Assembly (NCBI GenBank): GCA_937957775.1
Contig: CALFXV010000192.1
Span: 1 to 26,045, forward strand
From: an uncultured Methylotenera sp.
GTDB lineage: Bacteria; Pseudomonadota; Gammaproteobacteria; Burkholderiales; Methylophilaceae
Length of the DNA stretch: 26,045 nt
Direction: 5' to 3'
A program made the position numbers and the translations under genes. The notes under the pieces are model-generated. The model saw only the letters and a list, made by a program, of their open reading frames with translations, did not search any database and was not told where the DNA came from. Positions within the stretch are counted from its first letter, which is position 1; every line of letters begins with the position of its first letter. This document shows positions 9,278 to 18,156 of the stretch, one piece after another.

Positions 9278-11635
9278 TTAAGGTTGTTTGTAAATGTCAG
9301 GGATGCGTCCTGAGTGCATATAGCCTGGGATGCTGCGTTCTATCACCTGCATAGGATTAATGCCTATGGAAGCAATGCCACCCAATTCCACCTGGAAAAA
9401 TAAGGCATAAACATCACCCGAGGTGGCAGTGCTTATTTTATGCATTACCGTTCGTGTTTGCCAGCATCTAGCATCATACTCTAATCCCGCTAGCGTTTCG
9501 ACGACCTGCTTATCTAATAGTGAATAATTGACGCGGCCGATACCGTACCAGCCTTGACCCAGCGGCCATTGCCCGGATAAATCCACTTGCTCTATGGAGT
9601 CTTGGCGGTAGCTGTAGCTCAGGTTCAAGGCCTTGCCGGGTTCCGGGGTGTAGCGACTGGTCAAGGTGGTGCTGACGAAGTTGTCTTTATCGGTGTTGTA
9701 TTGCCAGAAAGCATCGACGTTCCAGTGGGTTTTTAGGTTGGTGCTGAGCCCGGCTAAGATATCAGAGCTGTTGCTGCTTCGGTACGCGCTTAGGTCGTTG
9801 TAATCCAGCGCCACTTTTTGATCGTTAAAGTAATAACGTTGGCCTACTGTGGCCGACAGGCGCTGTGTGCCACTGTCTGTTTCAATTAAACGGGCCGTCA
9901 AGGATAGGCTAAGCTGGTTGGCATTATTGATTCTGTCGTTACCGTTGAACTGATTTTCGCCGAACAAGCTACTGAAGTTTAAGTCCGACTGACTGGTGTC
10001 AAATACCGGCATGTAGGCTTGATTGACGTTAGGGATGTACAAGTAAAACAGCCTGGGTTCTATGGTTTGCGTGTAGGCCCGCTCGGCAATTTTAAAATCC
10101 CGATCGAAGAACAAGCCGCTGTCCAAGCTGGCAATCGGCAAAGTCCTATGGTAGCCGTTGCGATTGTTGGGGTCGTCATCCAAGCTGTAGCTGGTGTGAT
10201 GGAAGCCCAGCTTAGGCGTGAGGTAGCCGTAAGCTTGGCTCATGGGTAAACTTAGGCTGGGATACAAGGTGGCGCGGGTGCCGGTGGCGGCGATTGGCGC
10301 CTTATGATTTTGATCAAACGCCACCAATTCGCTATACAGTTGCCCGTAAACCGGGCCGTAAAATTTTTCGCCTATCAGTGACAATTGCGGCAGCCGTTGG
10401 TAGGGGTAAGAGCTTTGGTCTAGGGTTTGAAATTGTTGCGCTAAGGCATTAAAGCGCCAAGTGTCATCGGCGTAATCCACATTGAGTTGTTGTGGCAAAT
10501 TCACTCGGCTGGTGCTGGTAATGAGCGTGGATAGGTCAGAAAAATATTGGTCATCCGAGACGTTTTCAAAGCTGTAACCAGCTGACCAGCCTTGTTCAAA
10601 TTGATGCTGATGCTTTAAATTAAAGTAATAGCGGTTTTTGCCATTTTGCTTGTCGTTAGGCAGATACTCTAAGTTGTCTATGCCAAAAAAATCGTTTTCC
10701 AGGTAGCGAAATTCGCCTTGCAATTGCAGGCCGCGCCGACTTAATACACGACTGGTGATGGTGGCGTCTTTGTTGGGTGAAATGTTCCAATAATAGGGCA
10801 CGGCCACTTCCACCCCGCTGTTCGACGTGGTGCCGTAAGTAGGGGCCAATAGCCCACTCTTGCGTTGGTCGTTGTAAGAAAAATTGAGCCATGGGGTATA
10901 CAGCACGGTTTTACCCATGACTTCTAAGTAGGCATTTTTGGCGCTGCCCGATTCGCTGTAATTGTTTAGTTTTAACTCGTCGGCTTTGATGTACCAATCG
11001 TCCACGCCGGCAGCGCAAGTAGTGTAGCGCGCTTCCCTGAAACGCTTGACATCTTGCCCTTCAAACAGCACGCTTTTGGCATCGCCGCGGCCTTGTGAGG
11101 TGAGTTTTTTTGAGCTAAAAGTAGTGCTTAAGTACAAGGAGCCCAATACGTCGGTGGCCGAGCTGATCGGTTTGCTAGGCAAGTCCAGGGGGTTGGAATG
11201 GTTACCCATCAGAGTGGCATTCTCGGCCGCTATGCGTGCCGAATCAACCGTCGCTGGCTGGGCGGTTGACTTGGGTAGCATGGTGAAATGGGCATTTTTA
11301 AATTCGCCTAATTGGCTAGACAATTGCAAGCGCAATTCCGAGCCTTCAATTTGCGCATTGTCCAAGTTGATGATGACATTCCCGGTGACGTGCAATTGAT
11401 CGTTTTGCAAGTCGTAGTCTATAACGTCGCCCGACACACTTTGTTGACCGCGGCGCATGCTAGCATGACCTGTTGCTCGCATATTGCGCTCTAGGTGTAA
11501 TTCCAGCTTATCCCCATCGATTAACACGCTGTCGTTTGTGTCAGTAGTTTGGTCTGCTTGCGCAGGCAGCGCATAGCAAAAAAACGCCACCAACATAGGC
11601 CAGGAAAAACGCCGGCTTAGCATGCGGGTGCGCAC
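9278..11635 (-). CDS. lptD: LPS-assembly protein LptD
   Basis: LptD is the outer-membrane beta-barrel that inserts lipopolysaccharide into the outer leaflet together with LptE. It is 785 residues, normal for the family. A signal peptide ends near ALPAQA (residue 27). An LptA-like beta-jellyroll covers about 35-160 (ATGHASMRRGQQSVSGDVIDY, VTGNVIINLDNAQIEGSEL). The rest is a barrel of alternating aromatic strands. Apart from one Cys in the signal peptide I see only Cys207 (TTCAAGVDDW) and Cys724 (DARCWQT), placed to form a single long-range disulfide between periplasmic domain and barrel. E. coli has four cysteines. The start is GTG; an ATG four codons later is equally possible, and neither has a good ribosome site. 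It reads away from amgK and heads the lptD-surA-pdxA-rsmA cluster. Confidence 0.96.
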   Translation of the reverse strand: MRTRMLSRRFSWPMLVAFFCYALPAQADQTTDTNDSVLIDGDKLELHLERNMRATGHASMRRGQQSVSGDVIDYDLQNDQLHVTGNVIINLDNAQIEGSELRLQLSSQLGEFKNAHFTMLPKSTAQPATVDSARIAAENATLMGNHSNPLDLPSKPISSATDVLGSLYLSTTFSSKKLTSQGRGDAKSVLFEGQDVKRFREARYTTCAAGVDDWYIKADELKLNNYSESGSAKNAYLEVMGKTVLYTPWLNFSYNDQRKSGLLAPTYGTTSNSGVEVAVPYYWNISPNKDATITSRVLSRRGLQLQGEFRYLENDFFGIDNLEYLPNDKQNGKNRYYFNLKHQHQFEQGWSAGYSFENVSDDQYFSDLSTLITSTSRVNLPQQLNVDYADDTWRFNALAQQFQTLDQSSYPYQRLPQLSLIGEKFYGPVYGQLYSELVAFDQNHKAPIAATGTRATLYPSLSLPMSQAYGYLTPKLGFHHTSYSLDDDPNNRNGYHRTLPIASLDSGLFFDRDFKIAERAYTQTIEPRLFYLYIPNVNQAYMPVFDTSQSDLNFSSLFGENQFNGNDRINNANQLSLSLTARLIETDSGTQRLSATVGQRYYFNDQKVALDYNDLSAYRSSNSSDILAGLSTNLKTHWNVDAFWQYNTDKDNFVSTTLTSRYTPEPGKALNLSYSYRQDSIEQVDLSGQWPLGQGWYGIGRVNYSLLDKQVVETLAGLEYDARCWQTRTVMHKISTATSGDVYALFFQVELGGIASIGINPMQVIERSIPGYMHSGRIPDIYKQP

Positions 11636-11854
11636 TTTTGCAGGCTTGCTGCATGAGTTAATTTTGAAGGCGAAAAAGTGGACACGGGTGCTGGGTAGAG
11701 GTTTTATTTTAAGGATGGGTTTATCGATGCTAAAATCTCATAAATAGGGCCTTTTGGCAATCGATAACTAGGCTAGACCGCCTGATTAATTGGCTTGCAC
11801 ATGGGTCAATTTTAAGCATAAACAATCACATTATATAACATTGGATACACCCTC
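11636..11854. promoter_or_regulatory. Divergent control region between lptD and amgK
   Basis: This 219 bp gap is the only clearly regulatory-looking spacer. Two copies of an 8-base inverted repeat, TTATCGAT at 11721-11728 and ATCGATAA at 11760-11767, are centred 39 bp apart. Toward lptD, TTTAGC / 17 bp / TAAAAT is a modest sigma70-like match (minus strand, about 11706-11734). Toward amgK, TATAAC (11834-11839) is the best -10, with only TTTAAG (11811-11816) as -35. If used, the amgK leader would be under 12 nt. No sigma-E type promoter, known from E. coli lptD, was recognised. Confidence 0.4.
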
Positions 11855-12868
11855 GTGGACGACAGACAGCAACAACTGACTTTATGGCTTAATCGGGTCT
11901 TGCCATCGGCCAGTTTTACCCTCACTACGGCATCGGCCGATGCCAGTTTCAGACGCTATTTTAGGGTGCATTTGGCGCAAGCGCATTTAGGCCATGCCAG
12001 TTTAATTGCCATGGATGCGCCGCCGCCGCAAGAGGACTGCGCGCCCTTTGTCCGTGTTGCCAAACTCTTTCTGGATGCCGGATTGAATGTGCCGCAAGTT
12101 TTGGCGCAAGACCTAAGCCAAGGATTTTTATTATTAAGCGACCTGGGTGACGATACGTATTTATCGCAACTCAACGCCCAAACAGTCGGGCCACTCTACC
12201 AGGCGGCAACCGACAGCTTGATTAAATTGCAGTTGGCCAGTCAGCCCAATCTGTTGCCGGATTACGATGAGGCCTTGCTCACTCGTGAAATGCAGTTGTT
12301 TCCGGATTGGTACGTGGCCAAGCAGCTAAATCTAAGCTTAAGCGCCGAGCAGCAAACGGTGATGAATAACACCTTTGCCGAGCTCAACCGCAACGTCCTA
12401 GCCCAGGCTAAAGTTTACGTGCACCGTGACTTTCACTCTCGCAATTTAATGCTGACCGCACAGAACAATCCCGGTGTGTTGGATTTTCAGGATGCTGTCT
12501 ACGGGCCCATTACTTACGATTTGGTGTCCTTGTTAAAAGATGCTTACGTGGCCTGGGATGAAGAGCAAGTGATAGACAGTGCCGTTCGTTATTGGCAGCC
12601 AGCCAAAAAAGCCGGCTTGCCGGTGCCGCAAGATTTCAGTGAGTTTTACCGTGATTTCGAGTGGATGGGTGCGCAACGCCACATCAAGGTCTTGGGAATC
12701 TTTGCTAGGCTCAGTCATAGGGATGGCAAGCATGCCTACCTAAAGGATCAGCCCTTGGTGATGGGCCAGTTGCGTAAAGTGTGCGAGCGCTATGTTGAAT
12801 TAAGGCCCATGCTGCGTTTACTTAATCAGTTAGAAAAAGTCACGCCGCAAGCCGGCTACACCTTTTAA
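11855..12868 (+). CDS. amgK: N-acetylmuramate/N-acetylglucosamine kinase AmgK
   Basis: AmgK phosphorylates recycled MurNAc (and GlcNAc) at the anomeric carbon, giving MurNAc-1-phosphate for MurU and bypassing de novo UDP-MurNAc synthesis. The 337-residue protein has an aminoglycoside-phosphotransferase fold. The N-terminus contains ASADASFRRYFRV, typical of this subfamily. The catalytic loop VHRDFHSRNLML is at 189-200 and the metal-binding LDFQDAVYGP at 209-218. Assignment rests on these motifs and on the neighbour: the stop overlaps the murU start by one base (TAATG), the same pair known from Pseudomonas. The start is GTG, with no convincing ribosome site. Divergence from lptD is also the Pseudomonas arrangement. 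Confidence 0.88.
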   Translation: MDDRQQQLTLWLNRVLPSASFTLTTASADASFRRYFRVHLAQAHLGHASLIAMDAPPPQEDCAPFVRVAKLFLDAGLNVPQVLAQDLSQGFLLLSDLGDDTYLSQLNAQTVGPLYQAATDSLIKLQLASQPNLLPDYDEALLTREMQLFPDWYVAKQLNLSLSAEQQTVMNNTFAELNRNVLAQAKVYVHRDFHSRNLMLTAQNNPGVLDFQDAVYGPITYDLVSLLKDAYVAWDEEQVIDSAVRYWQPAKKAGLPVPQDFSEFYRDFEWMGAQRHIKVLGIFARLSHRDGKHAYLKDQPLVMGQLRKVCERYVELRPMLRLLNQLEKVTPQAGYTF

Positions 12869-13557
12869 TGAAAGCGATGATATTGGCAGCCGGTCGAGGC
12901 GAGCGCATGCGACCTTTGACCGATTTCACGCCCAAACCTTTGCTGAAGGTGGGGGCTAAGCCCTTGATCGTTTGGCACTTGGAGCGCTTAGCCCAAGCTG
13001 GATTTAAAGAAGTGGTGATTAATCACGCGCATTTAGGTGGGCAAATTGAACAAGCCTTGGGCAACGGCAGTCTATGGTCCATGCACATACAATACAGCCA
13101 CGAAAAACAAGCATTAGAAACCGCTGGCGGCATTGCTAATGCGCTGCCGCTGTTAGGCGAGCAGCCGTTTTTGGTGGTCAATGGCGACATCTACACCGAG
13201 ATCGATTTTGCACCATTGGCCAATTTGGCACACAGCTTGTCCCCCAATCTGGCGCATTTGCTCATGGTGGACAACCCGCCGCAGCATCCGCAAGGGGACT
13301 TTGCCATCGTCGACGGGCGCTTGTGCGAGAGCGGTGCGACCAAGCTGACTTTTTCCGGCGTCGGTGTCTACCACCCCAGTTTGTTTGCCAGTGTGGGCCG
13401 TGGCCAAGCCGCCAAATTGGCCCCTTTGTTGCGCGAGGCCATGGCCAAGCAACTAGCCACAGCTAGCTATTACGACGGCGTTTGGCATGACATAGGCACG
13501 CCCGAGCGCTTGCAAAACTTAGATCAACAATTGATGACGCGTGGGCCTCTGGCCTAG
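12868..13557 (+). CDS. murU: N-acetylmuramate alpha-1-phosphate uridylyltransferase MurU
   Basis: MurU joins MurNAc-1-phosphate and UTP to give UDP-MurNAc in the peptidoglycan recycling route. The 229-residue protein is a small nucleotidyltransferase. It has the N-terminal LAAGRGERMRPLT signature (6-18) followed by PKPLL, ETAGGI (84-89) and the metal-binding VNGDIYTEID (104-113), plus SGVGVYHP and WHDIGTPERL near the end. It starts inside the amgK stop codon (TAATG), so the two are tightly coupled. Motifs alone would also fit a generic sugar-1-phosphate nucleotidyltransferase; the amgK neighbour decides the call. Confidence 0.9.
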   Translation: MKAMILAAGRGERMRPLTDFTPKPLLKVGAKPLIVWHLERLAQAGFKEVVINHAHLGGQIEQALGNGSLWSMHIQYSHEKQALETAGGIANALPLLGEQPFLVVNGDIYTEIDFAPLANLAHSLSPNLAHLLMVDNPPQHPQGDFAIVDGRLCESGATKLTFSGVGVYHPSLFASVGRGQAAKLAPLLREAMAKQLATASYYDGVWHDIGTPERLQNLDQQLMTRGPLA

Positions 13558-13592
13558 GCCCTATTCGCTAAGCCACAACGGACGGTAAGCAC

Positions 13593-14903
13593 ATGAACCC
13601 AGTACCAGCAGAATTTAAAACCAGGCGGCAAACACTGCTCGGCGCCATGGGTGAAGGCGTAGCCATCATTCCAACCGCTGCCGAAGCCATACGCAATCGC
13701 GATAGCCACTACCCGTATCGCTTTGATAGCTCATTTTATTATTTAACCGGCTTCAAAGAACCGGAAGCAGTATTGGTCTTGGTGGGAGGCAAACAGCCTA
13801 AGTCCATCTTATTTTGCCGTGATAAAGACCCGGAGCGGGAGATTTGGGATGGCTTTCGTTATGGCCCAGCTGCCGCTTGCGAACAATTTGGTTTTGATGA
13901 AGCCTACAGCATGGACGAGCTGGACGCCAAATTACTGGTCCTGCTAGCCAACCAGCCTAAGGTGTATTTTAGCCTAGGCGTCAGTGCGCTATGGGATGCC
14001 AAACTCACGGCCTGCTTGAACCATTTAAGCACCCAAGGGCGAACTGGCGTGAGTGTGCCTGACGCCGTCTGCGACCCACGCAAATTCATCGATGCCATGC
14101 GGCTGTATAAATCCCCGTTTGAACAAGCCATCATGCACCAATCAGCCGATATAGCGGCAAAGGCGCATAACCGCGCCATGCAGTTCCTTAAGCCGGGTAT
14201 GATGGAATACCAGTTGGAAGCGGAATTTTTACACGAATTTTACCGCCAAGGTGCGCAGGCGCCTGCTTACACCAGCATCGTGGCGGGCGGTGCAAACGCC
14301 TGTACCTTACATTACAACGCCAATAACGCGCCATTGCGTGACGGCGACTTAGTGTTAATTGATGCCGGTTGTGAGTTGGACGGCTACGCTTCCGACATCA
14401 GTCGTACCTTCCCGGTTAATGGTCGCTTCAGCGGGCCACAAAAAGACCTCTATGAATTGGTTTTGGCGGCGCAAGCAGCCGCCATCGCGGAAGTGGCACC
14501 AGGAAACGAATGGGATGCGCCCCACCAAGCCGCCTTGGCGGTATTGGTGCAAGGGTTTATCGATTTCAAACTGTGTCAGGGTAGCCCGCAAGCGGTCCTG
14601 GAAAGTGGCGACTACCGTCGCTTTTACATGCATCGAACCGGCCATTGGTTGGGCTTGGATGTGCACGATGTAGGGGACTACAAAGACCGCGACCAGCAAT
14701 GGCTGCGCTTAGCGCCAGGCATGACCCTAACCGTTGAGCCGGGCTGTTACATCCGCCCTGCGGCCAACGTGCCTGAGCATTTTTGGAATACTGGCATACG
14801 CATAGAGGACGACGTCTTGGTCACAGCAACAGCTTGCGATGTGTTGACGGCCAAGGCCATTAAAACAGTGGCCGACATAGAGGACTTGATGCAGAACTCA
14901 TGA
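13593..14903 (+). CDS. pepP: Xaa-Pro aminopeptidase P
   Basis: This cytoplasmic metallopeptidase removes N-terminal residues that precede proline. The length is 436 residues (E. coli 441). The N-terminal creatinase-like domain (RNRDSHYPYRFDSSFYYLTGF) is followed by the pita-bread catalytic domain. All five dinuclear metal ligands are visible: Asp257, Asp268, His351, Glu382 and Glu405, in LVLIDAG, ASDISRTF, MHRTGHWLGLDVHD, TVEPG and RIEDDVLV. It lies 35 bp after murU, and its stop overlaps the ubiH start by 4 bp (ATGA). The pepP-ubiH-flavin hydroxylase order is the same as in E. coli. Confidence 0.96.
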   Translation: MNPVPAEFKTRRQTLLGAMGEGVAIIPTAAEAIRNRDSHYPYRFDSSFYYLTGFKEPEAVLVLVGGKQPKSILFCRDKDPEREIWDGFRYGPAAACEQFGFDEAYSMDELDAKLLVLLANQPKVYFSLGVSALWDAKLTACLNHLSTQGRTGVSVPDAVCDPRKFIDAMRLYKSPFEQAIMHQSADIAAKAHNRAMQFLKPGMMEYQLEAEFLHEFYRQGAQAPAYTSIVAGGANACTLHYNANNAPLRDGDLVLIDAGCELDGYASDISRTFPVNGRFSGPQKDLYELVLAAQAAAIAEVAPGNEWDAPHQAALAVLVQGFIDFKLCQGSPQAVLESGDYRRFYMHRTGHWLGLDVHDVGDYKDRDQQWLRLAPGMTLTVEPGCYIRPAANVPEHFWNTGIRIEDDVLVTATACDVLTAKAIKTVADIEDLMQNS

Positions 14904-16060
14904 CGGCGCCCATCGTTATCGTTGGTGGTGGGCCGGTAGGCGCCACCTTGGCCTTGTTGCTAGCGCAGCAGGGTCAGTCCGTTAGCGTCCTAGAAGCGCG
15001 TAAACAAAGCGACGCCTACCAAGAAAGCCGCGCTTTGGCTTTGTCTTTTGGCAGCCGTCGCGTATTGGAGAAGCTAGGCATATGGACCGCGCTGGCCCCT
15101 TTGGCTACTGCCATCAACAGCATACACGTGTCACAAAAAGGCAGCTTAGGCCGTTCATGGCTGCATGCCGCTGACTTGCAGCAAGATGCCTTGGGTTACG
15201 TGCTGTCCTACGGCGATTTAAGCCGTGCCTTAAATGAAGCGATGAGTCAGCAGCCTTTAGTGCATGGCCTGTTTGAAGCTCATGCTGAGGAGATAGTGCA
15301 CAGTGCGCAAGATGCCAGCGTTAGCTACACGCATCAAGGGCAAAGCCTGCATGTCAATAGTCCCTTGGTGGTGTTGGCCGATGGCGGGCGTAGCCTAGGC
15401 GAGATTGATGGGCTCACTAGGGAGACCAAAGAGTACGGCCATGACGCTTTGATCAGCAAGGTGGAAGCCGAGTTGCCGCATGGTAACGTGGCTTACGAGC
15501 GCTTTACTGAGCATGGCCCCTTGGCTTTGCTGCCTAATGGGCCCACGGCTTTTTCCTTGGTTTGGACCGGCAAAGCCGATTACGTGGCGCAGTTGATGAC
15601 GCTGTCTGATGAGGATTTTTTAAGGCAATTTCATTTGCAGTTTGGCGACCGAGTCGGGCAATTCTTGAAAGTAGGAAAACGCCTGCGCTTTCCATTAAAA
15701 CTGGCGCAGTTAAAAGCCAAGGACGTGGCGCACTTAGTCGTGATAGGTAATGCTGCGCAGACCATGCACCCAGTCGCCGGACAGGGCTTCAATGTCGGTT
15801 TGCGCGATGCCGTTTCGCTGGCCGCCAGCATACAAGCTTGCCCATCGACAAACCTAGGCGATGCCAGCATGCTGCAGGCCTACCATGGCAGTCGCCAAAA
15901 CGATAGCAAACGCGGCTTATTGTTTACCGACTTTTTGGTCAATGTGTTTTCCAACGACTTGTTGGGTTTGCCTGCTATGAGAAGCACCGGTTTGGCTTTG
16001 TTTGATGTGATCAAACCGATTAAACGGCATTTGATAAAAAAAATGAGTTTTGGTAAATGA
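14900..16060 (+). CDS. ubiH: 2-octaprenyl-6-methoxyphenyl hydroxylase (UbiH)
   Basis: UbiH is an FAD monooxygenase that hydroxylates a ring carbon of the ubiquinone precursor. The 386-residue protein has the N-terminal dinucleotide fold VGGGPVGATLALLLAQQG, the UbiH-type QESRALALSFGS segment, the DG motif VVLADGGRS and the second FAD motif GNAAQTMHPVAGQGFNVGLRD. GNAAQT-HP rather than GDAAH separates UbiH from the UbiI/UbiF branch. It begins inside the pepP stop (ATGA) and its own stop overlaps the next gene the same way, so the three are probably translated as one unit. Confidence 0.93.
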   Translation: MTAPIVIVGGGPVGATLALLLAQQGQSVSVLEARKQSDAYQESRALALSFGSRRVLEKLGIWTALAPLATAINSIHVSQKGSLGRSWLHAADLQQDALGYVLSYGDLSRALNEAMSQQPLVHGLFEAHAEEIVHSAQDASVSYTHQGQSLHVNSPLVVLADGGRSLGEIDGLTRETKEYGHDALISKVEAELPHGNVAYERFTEHGPLALLPNGPTAFSLVWTGKADYVAQLMTLSDEDFLRQFHLQFGDRVGQFLKVGKRLRFPLKLAQLKAKDVAHLVVIGNAAQTMHPVAGQGFNVGLRDAVSLAASIQACPSTNLGDASMLQAYHGSRQNDSKRGLLFTDFLVNVFSNDLLGLPAMRSTGLALFDVIKPIKRHLIKKMSFGK

Positions 16061-17334
16061 CCATAGCCCAGTCTATAGCTCAGACGATGTCCCCTGGCGC
16101 AGACCATGCAGCCTCGCTGGTGGTGGACGTGACGGTAGTGGGGGCCGGATTGGTGGGCTTAGCCGCTGCCTTGGCCTGCCATGAGGCGGGTTATAGCGTG
16201 GCCCTGCTGGACAGCGGCCCAGGGCTAAGTCAGTCCCAGCTTAATGCCGATGCCAATAGTTTATGGAATGCTAGTGGCCAGGGGGCTACTGGTACAAATT
16301 GGGATGCCAGAATTTATGCCATCAGCCCAAATAATGCGAGGTGGTTGGCCGAGTTAGGGGCGTGGCCTTTGCTAGATAAAGCCCGCTTAGGTCAGATTAA
16401 TGCCATGCAAATTTTTGCGGACGGTGTGCCCTTGAGCTTGGACGCTGAGAACGAATCCTCTGATTGCCTGGCTTACGTGCTTGAATCGCGGGCCTTGGCA
16501 CAAGCCTTGCATGAACGCGTCAACATGACTGGCATGCCTGTTTTCTCTAATCATGACTGTGTTGCGTTTGACAGCGCCACCACCACCTTGCATCTGGCTT
16601 ATAAGCGCAAGATACAAAGCAATATGGTAATTGCAGCCGATGGCAGTCAATCTTGGCTGCGCCAGCAATTGGGCATTGCCGTGCAAAAAAAATCCTATGC
16701 GCAGCTTGGCATAGTAGCCAATTTTAGCGTGGAACTTGACCATGCGCAGGTCGCTAGACAATGGTTTGCTAGCCATCGTCAGGACGGCGGCACGGTACTC
16801 GCGTGGTTGCCCTTATCCAGCAAAACCGTGTCCATCGTCTGGTCAGTGCCATTGGCTTATGCAGATGAATTGTTGGCTTTGAGCCCGACCGCCTTTACTC
16901 AGGCCGTGATGCAAGCAGGTGGCGAGGCTTTGGGTGACATGCGCTTGCTCAGTCCGCCAGTGGCGTTTCCTTTAAGTCGGCAAACGTGTGAGCGCACCGT
17001 TCAAGATGGCGTGGTATTGGTAGGCGATGCCGCCCATCAAATTCACCCCATGGCAGGCCAAGGCGTTAATTTAGGTTTTAGAGACGTGATCGATTTGTTA
17101 GCCAGTTGGCAGACAAAAAATAGCTATCAAAGCCTTGCCGACAGTAGGCTGTTAAAAGCCTATACTAGGCGTAGAAAGGCCGATGTGCTCAGCATGCAGT
17201 TGCTTACTGATGGACTTTTTCAGCTTTTTGCTAGCACTAATCCAGTACTTAACAGCATTCGAAACGCGGCTTGGCAGTTGGCTAATCAAGGCCTCATTAA
17301 GAAAACCTTGCTGGCCCTAGCGCTTAAGCTTTAA
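16057..17334 (+). CDS. UbiI/UbiF/UbiM-type FAD-dependent ubiquinone-synthesis hydroxylase
   Basis: This is a second FAD monooxygenase of the UbiH/COQ6 family, expected to hydroxylate another ring position of the ubiquinone precursor. Of 425 residues, a roughly 25-residue N-terminal extension precedes the VVGAGLVGLAAALACHEAGYS dinucleotide fold. A low-complexity insert (about residues 62-80, rich in Asn, Ser, Gly) precedes DARIYAISPNNARWL. The second FAD motif GDAAHQIHPMAGQGVNLGFRD is intact. Position after ubiH is that of E. coli ubiI, but sequence alone does not let me separate UbiI, UbiF and UbiM, so no symbol is given. It overlaps ubiH by 4 bp. A start further in, near VVDVTVVGAG, cannot be excluded, but the ATGA overlap favours the given one. 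Confidence 0.87.
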   Translation: MTIAQSIAQTMSPGADHAASLVVDVTVVGAGLVGLAAALACHEAGYSVALLDSGPGLSQSQLNADANSLWNASGQGATGTNWDARIYAISPNNARWLAELGAWPLLDKARLGQINAMQIFADGVPLSLDAENESSDCLAYVLESRALAQALHERVNMTGMPVFSNHDCVAFDSATTTLHLAYKRKIQSNMVIAADGSQSWLRQQLGIAVQKKSYAQLGIVANFSVELDHAQVARQWFASHRQDGGTVLAWLPLSSKTVSIVWSVPLAYADELLALSPTAFTQAVMQAGGEALGDMRLLSPPVAFPLSRQTCERTVQDGVVLVGDAAHQIHPMAGQGVNLGFRDVIDLLASWQTKNSYQSLADSRLLKAYTRRRKADVLSMQLLTDGLFQLFASTNPVLNSIRNAAWQLANQGLIKKTLLALALKL

Positions 17335-17381
17335 GGTATGGGTTAAGCTATGCTTGCCCCACCATTTAATTTAGGAAAACT

Positions 17382-18101
17382 ATGATCAAACAGTTAGTGG
17401 CATATGCCGTTTTAAGCAGCCTCAGTGTTGCCGCCATGGCCGACGAAGCCAGCCTTAAAAAAGCCGTGGAAGCTGCCTACCCAAAATTTAAAGTAGAAAG
17501 CGTCAGCAAAACCCCTTACCCGGGTTTGTATGAAGTGTTCATGGCGGGGCAGATTATCTACACCGATGAAAAAATGAGCTTCTTGATTGCGGAAGGGCGT
17601 TTGGTCGATCCTAAATCTAAAAAAGATTTGACCGCGGAGCGCATGGACGAGCTGACGAAAATAGACTTCGCCAAACTGCCCTTGGATCAAGCCATTAAGG
17701 TAGTGAAGGGCAACGGCAGTCGCAAGCTGGTGGTGTTCTCCGATGTGGATTGCCCGTATTGCAAACGCTTGGAGCAAAATGAGCTAAGCAACATTACGGA
17801 TGTCACTGTCTATACTTTTCTCTATCCCATTGTGCAATTGCACCCGGATGCCGCGGCTAAGTCTAAAGCCATCTGGTGTGCCAGCAATCGGGTGAAAGCA
17901 TGGGACGATTGGATCATGCGCAATCAACTGCCTAAAAATGCCGTGAATTGTGATGTGCCTTTAGAGAAAGTTGGGGATTTGGCGAAATCATTGGATATTA
18001 CCAGCACCCCCACCTTGATTTTTGCCGATGGTAAGCGCATGTTAGGCGCGCAGCCGTATAAGGAAATTGAGCGGGCCTTGCAAGCGGCCGCCAGAAAATA
18101 A
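17382..18101 (+). CDS. dsbC: Thiol:disulfide interchange protein, DsbC-type isomerase
   Basis: DsbC is a periplasmic dimeric protein-disulfide isomerase. The 239-residue protein has a signal peptide (MIKQLVAYAVLSSLSVAAMA, cleavage near residue 20), an N-terminal dimerisation domain (about 21-90), a linker and a thioredoxin-fold domain. The active site FSDVDCPYC gives Cys124 and Cys127; DsbC enzymes usually have CGYC, and CPYC is a common variant in betaproteobacteria. A second structural pair, Cys166 and Cys190, and the cis-proline loop TSTPT (Pro210) are present. AGGA stands about 7 nt before the ATG. The 47 bp gap to the preceding gene contains no obvious terminator. Its downstream neighbour pilC is convergent. 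Confidence 0.92.
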   Translation: MIKQLVAYAVLSSLSVAAMADEASLKKAVEAAYPKFKVESVSKTPYPGLYEVFMAGQIIYTDEKMSFLIAEGRLVDPKSKKDLTAERMDELTKIDFAKLPLDQAIKVVKGNGSRKLVVFSDVDCPYCKRLEQNELSNITDVTVYTFLYPIVQLHPDAAAKSKAIWCASNRVKAWDDWIMRNQLPKNAVNCDVPLEKVGDLAKSLDITSTPTLIFADGKRMLGAQPYKEIERALQAAARK

Positions 18102-18112
18102 AGCTTGATGGC

Positions 18113-18156
18113 CTGGGCTCTGACTTAAAGCCTAGCTTGTTTAGCCTGGTTTTTTT
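18113..18156 (+). terminator. Weak candidate terminator in the dsbC/pilC convergent gap
   Basis: The 53 bp between the stops holds CTGGGCT (18113-18119) and AGCCTAG (18129-18135), which pair as a 7 bp stem with one G-U. A run of seven T lies at 18150-18156 but 14 nt beyond the stem. GGTTT-TTTT-AAACC (18149-18162) can also fold and would serve both strands. None is a classical intrinsic terminator. Confidence 0.25.
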
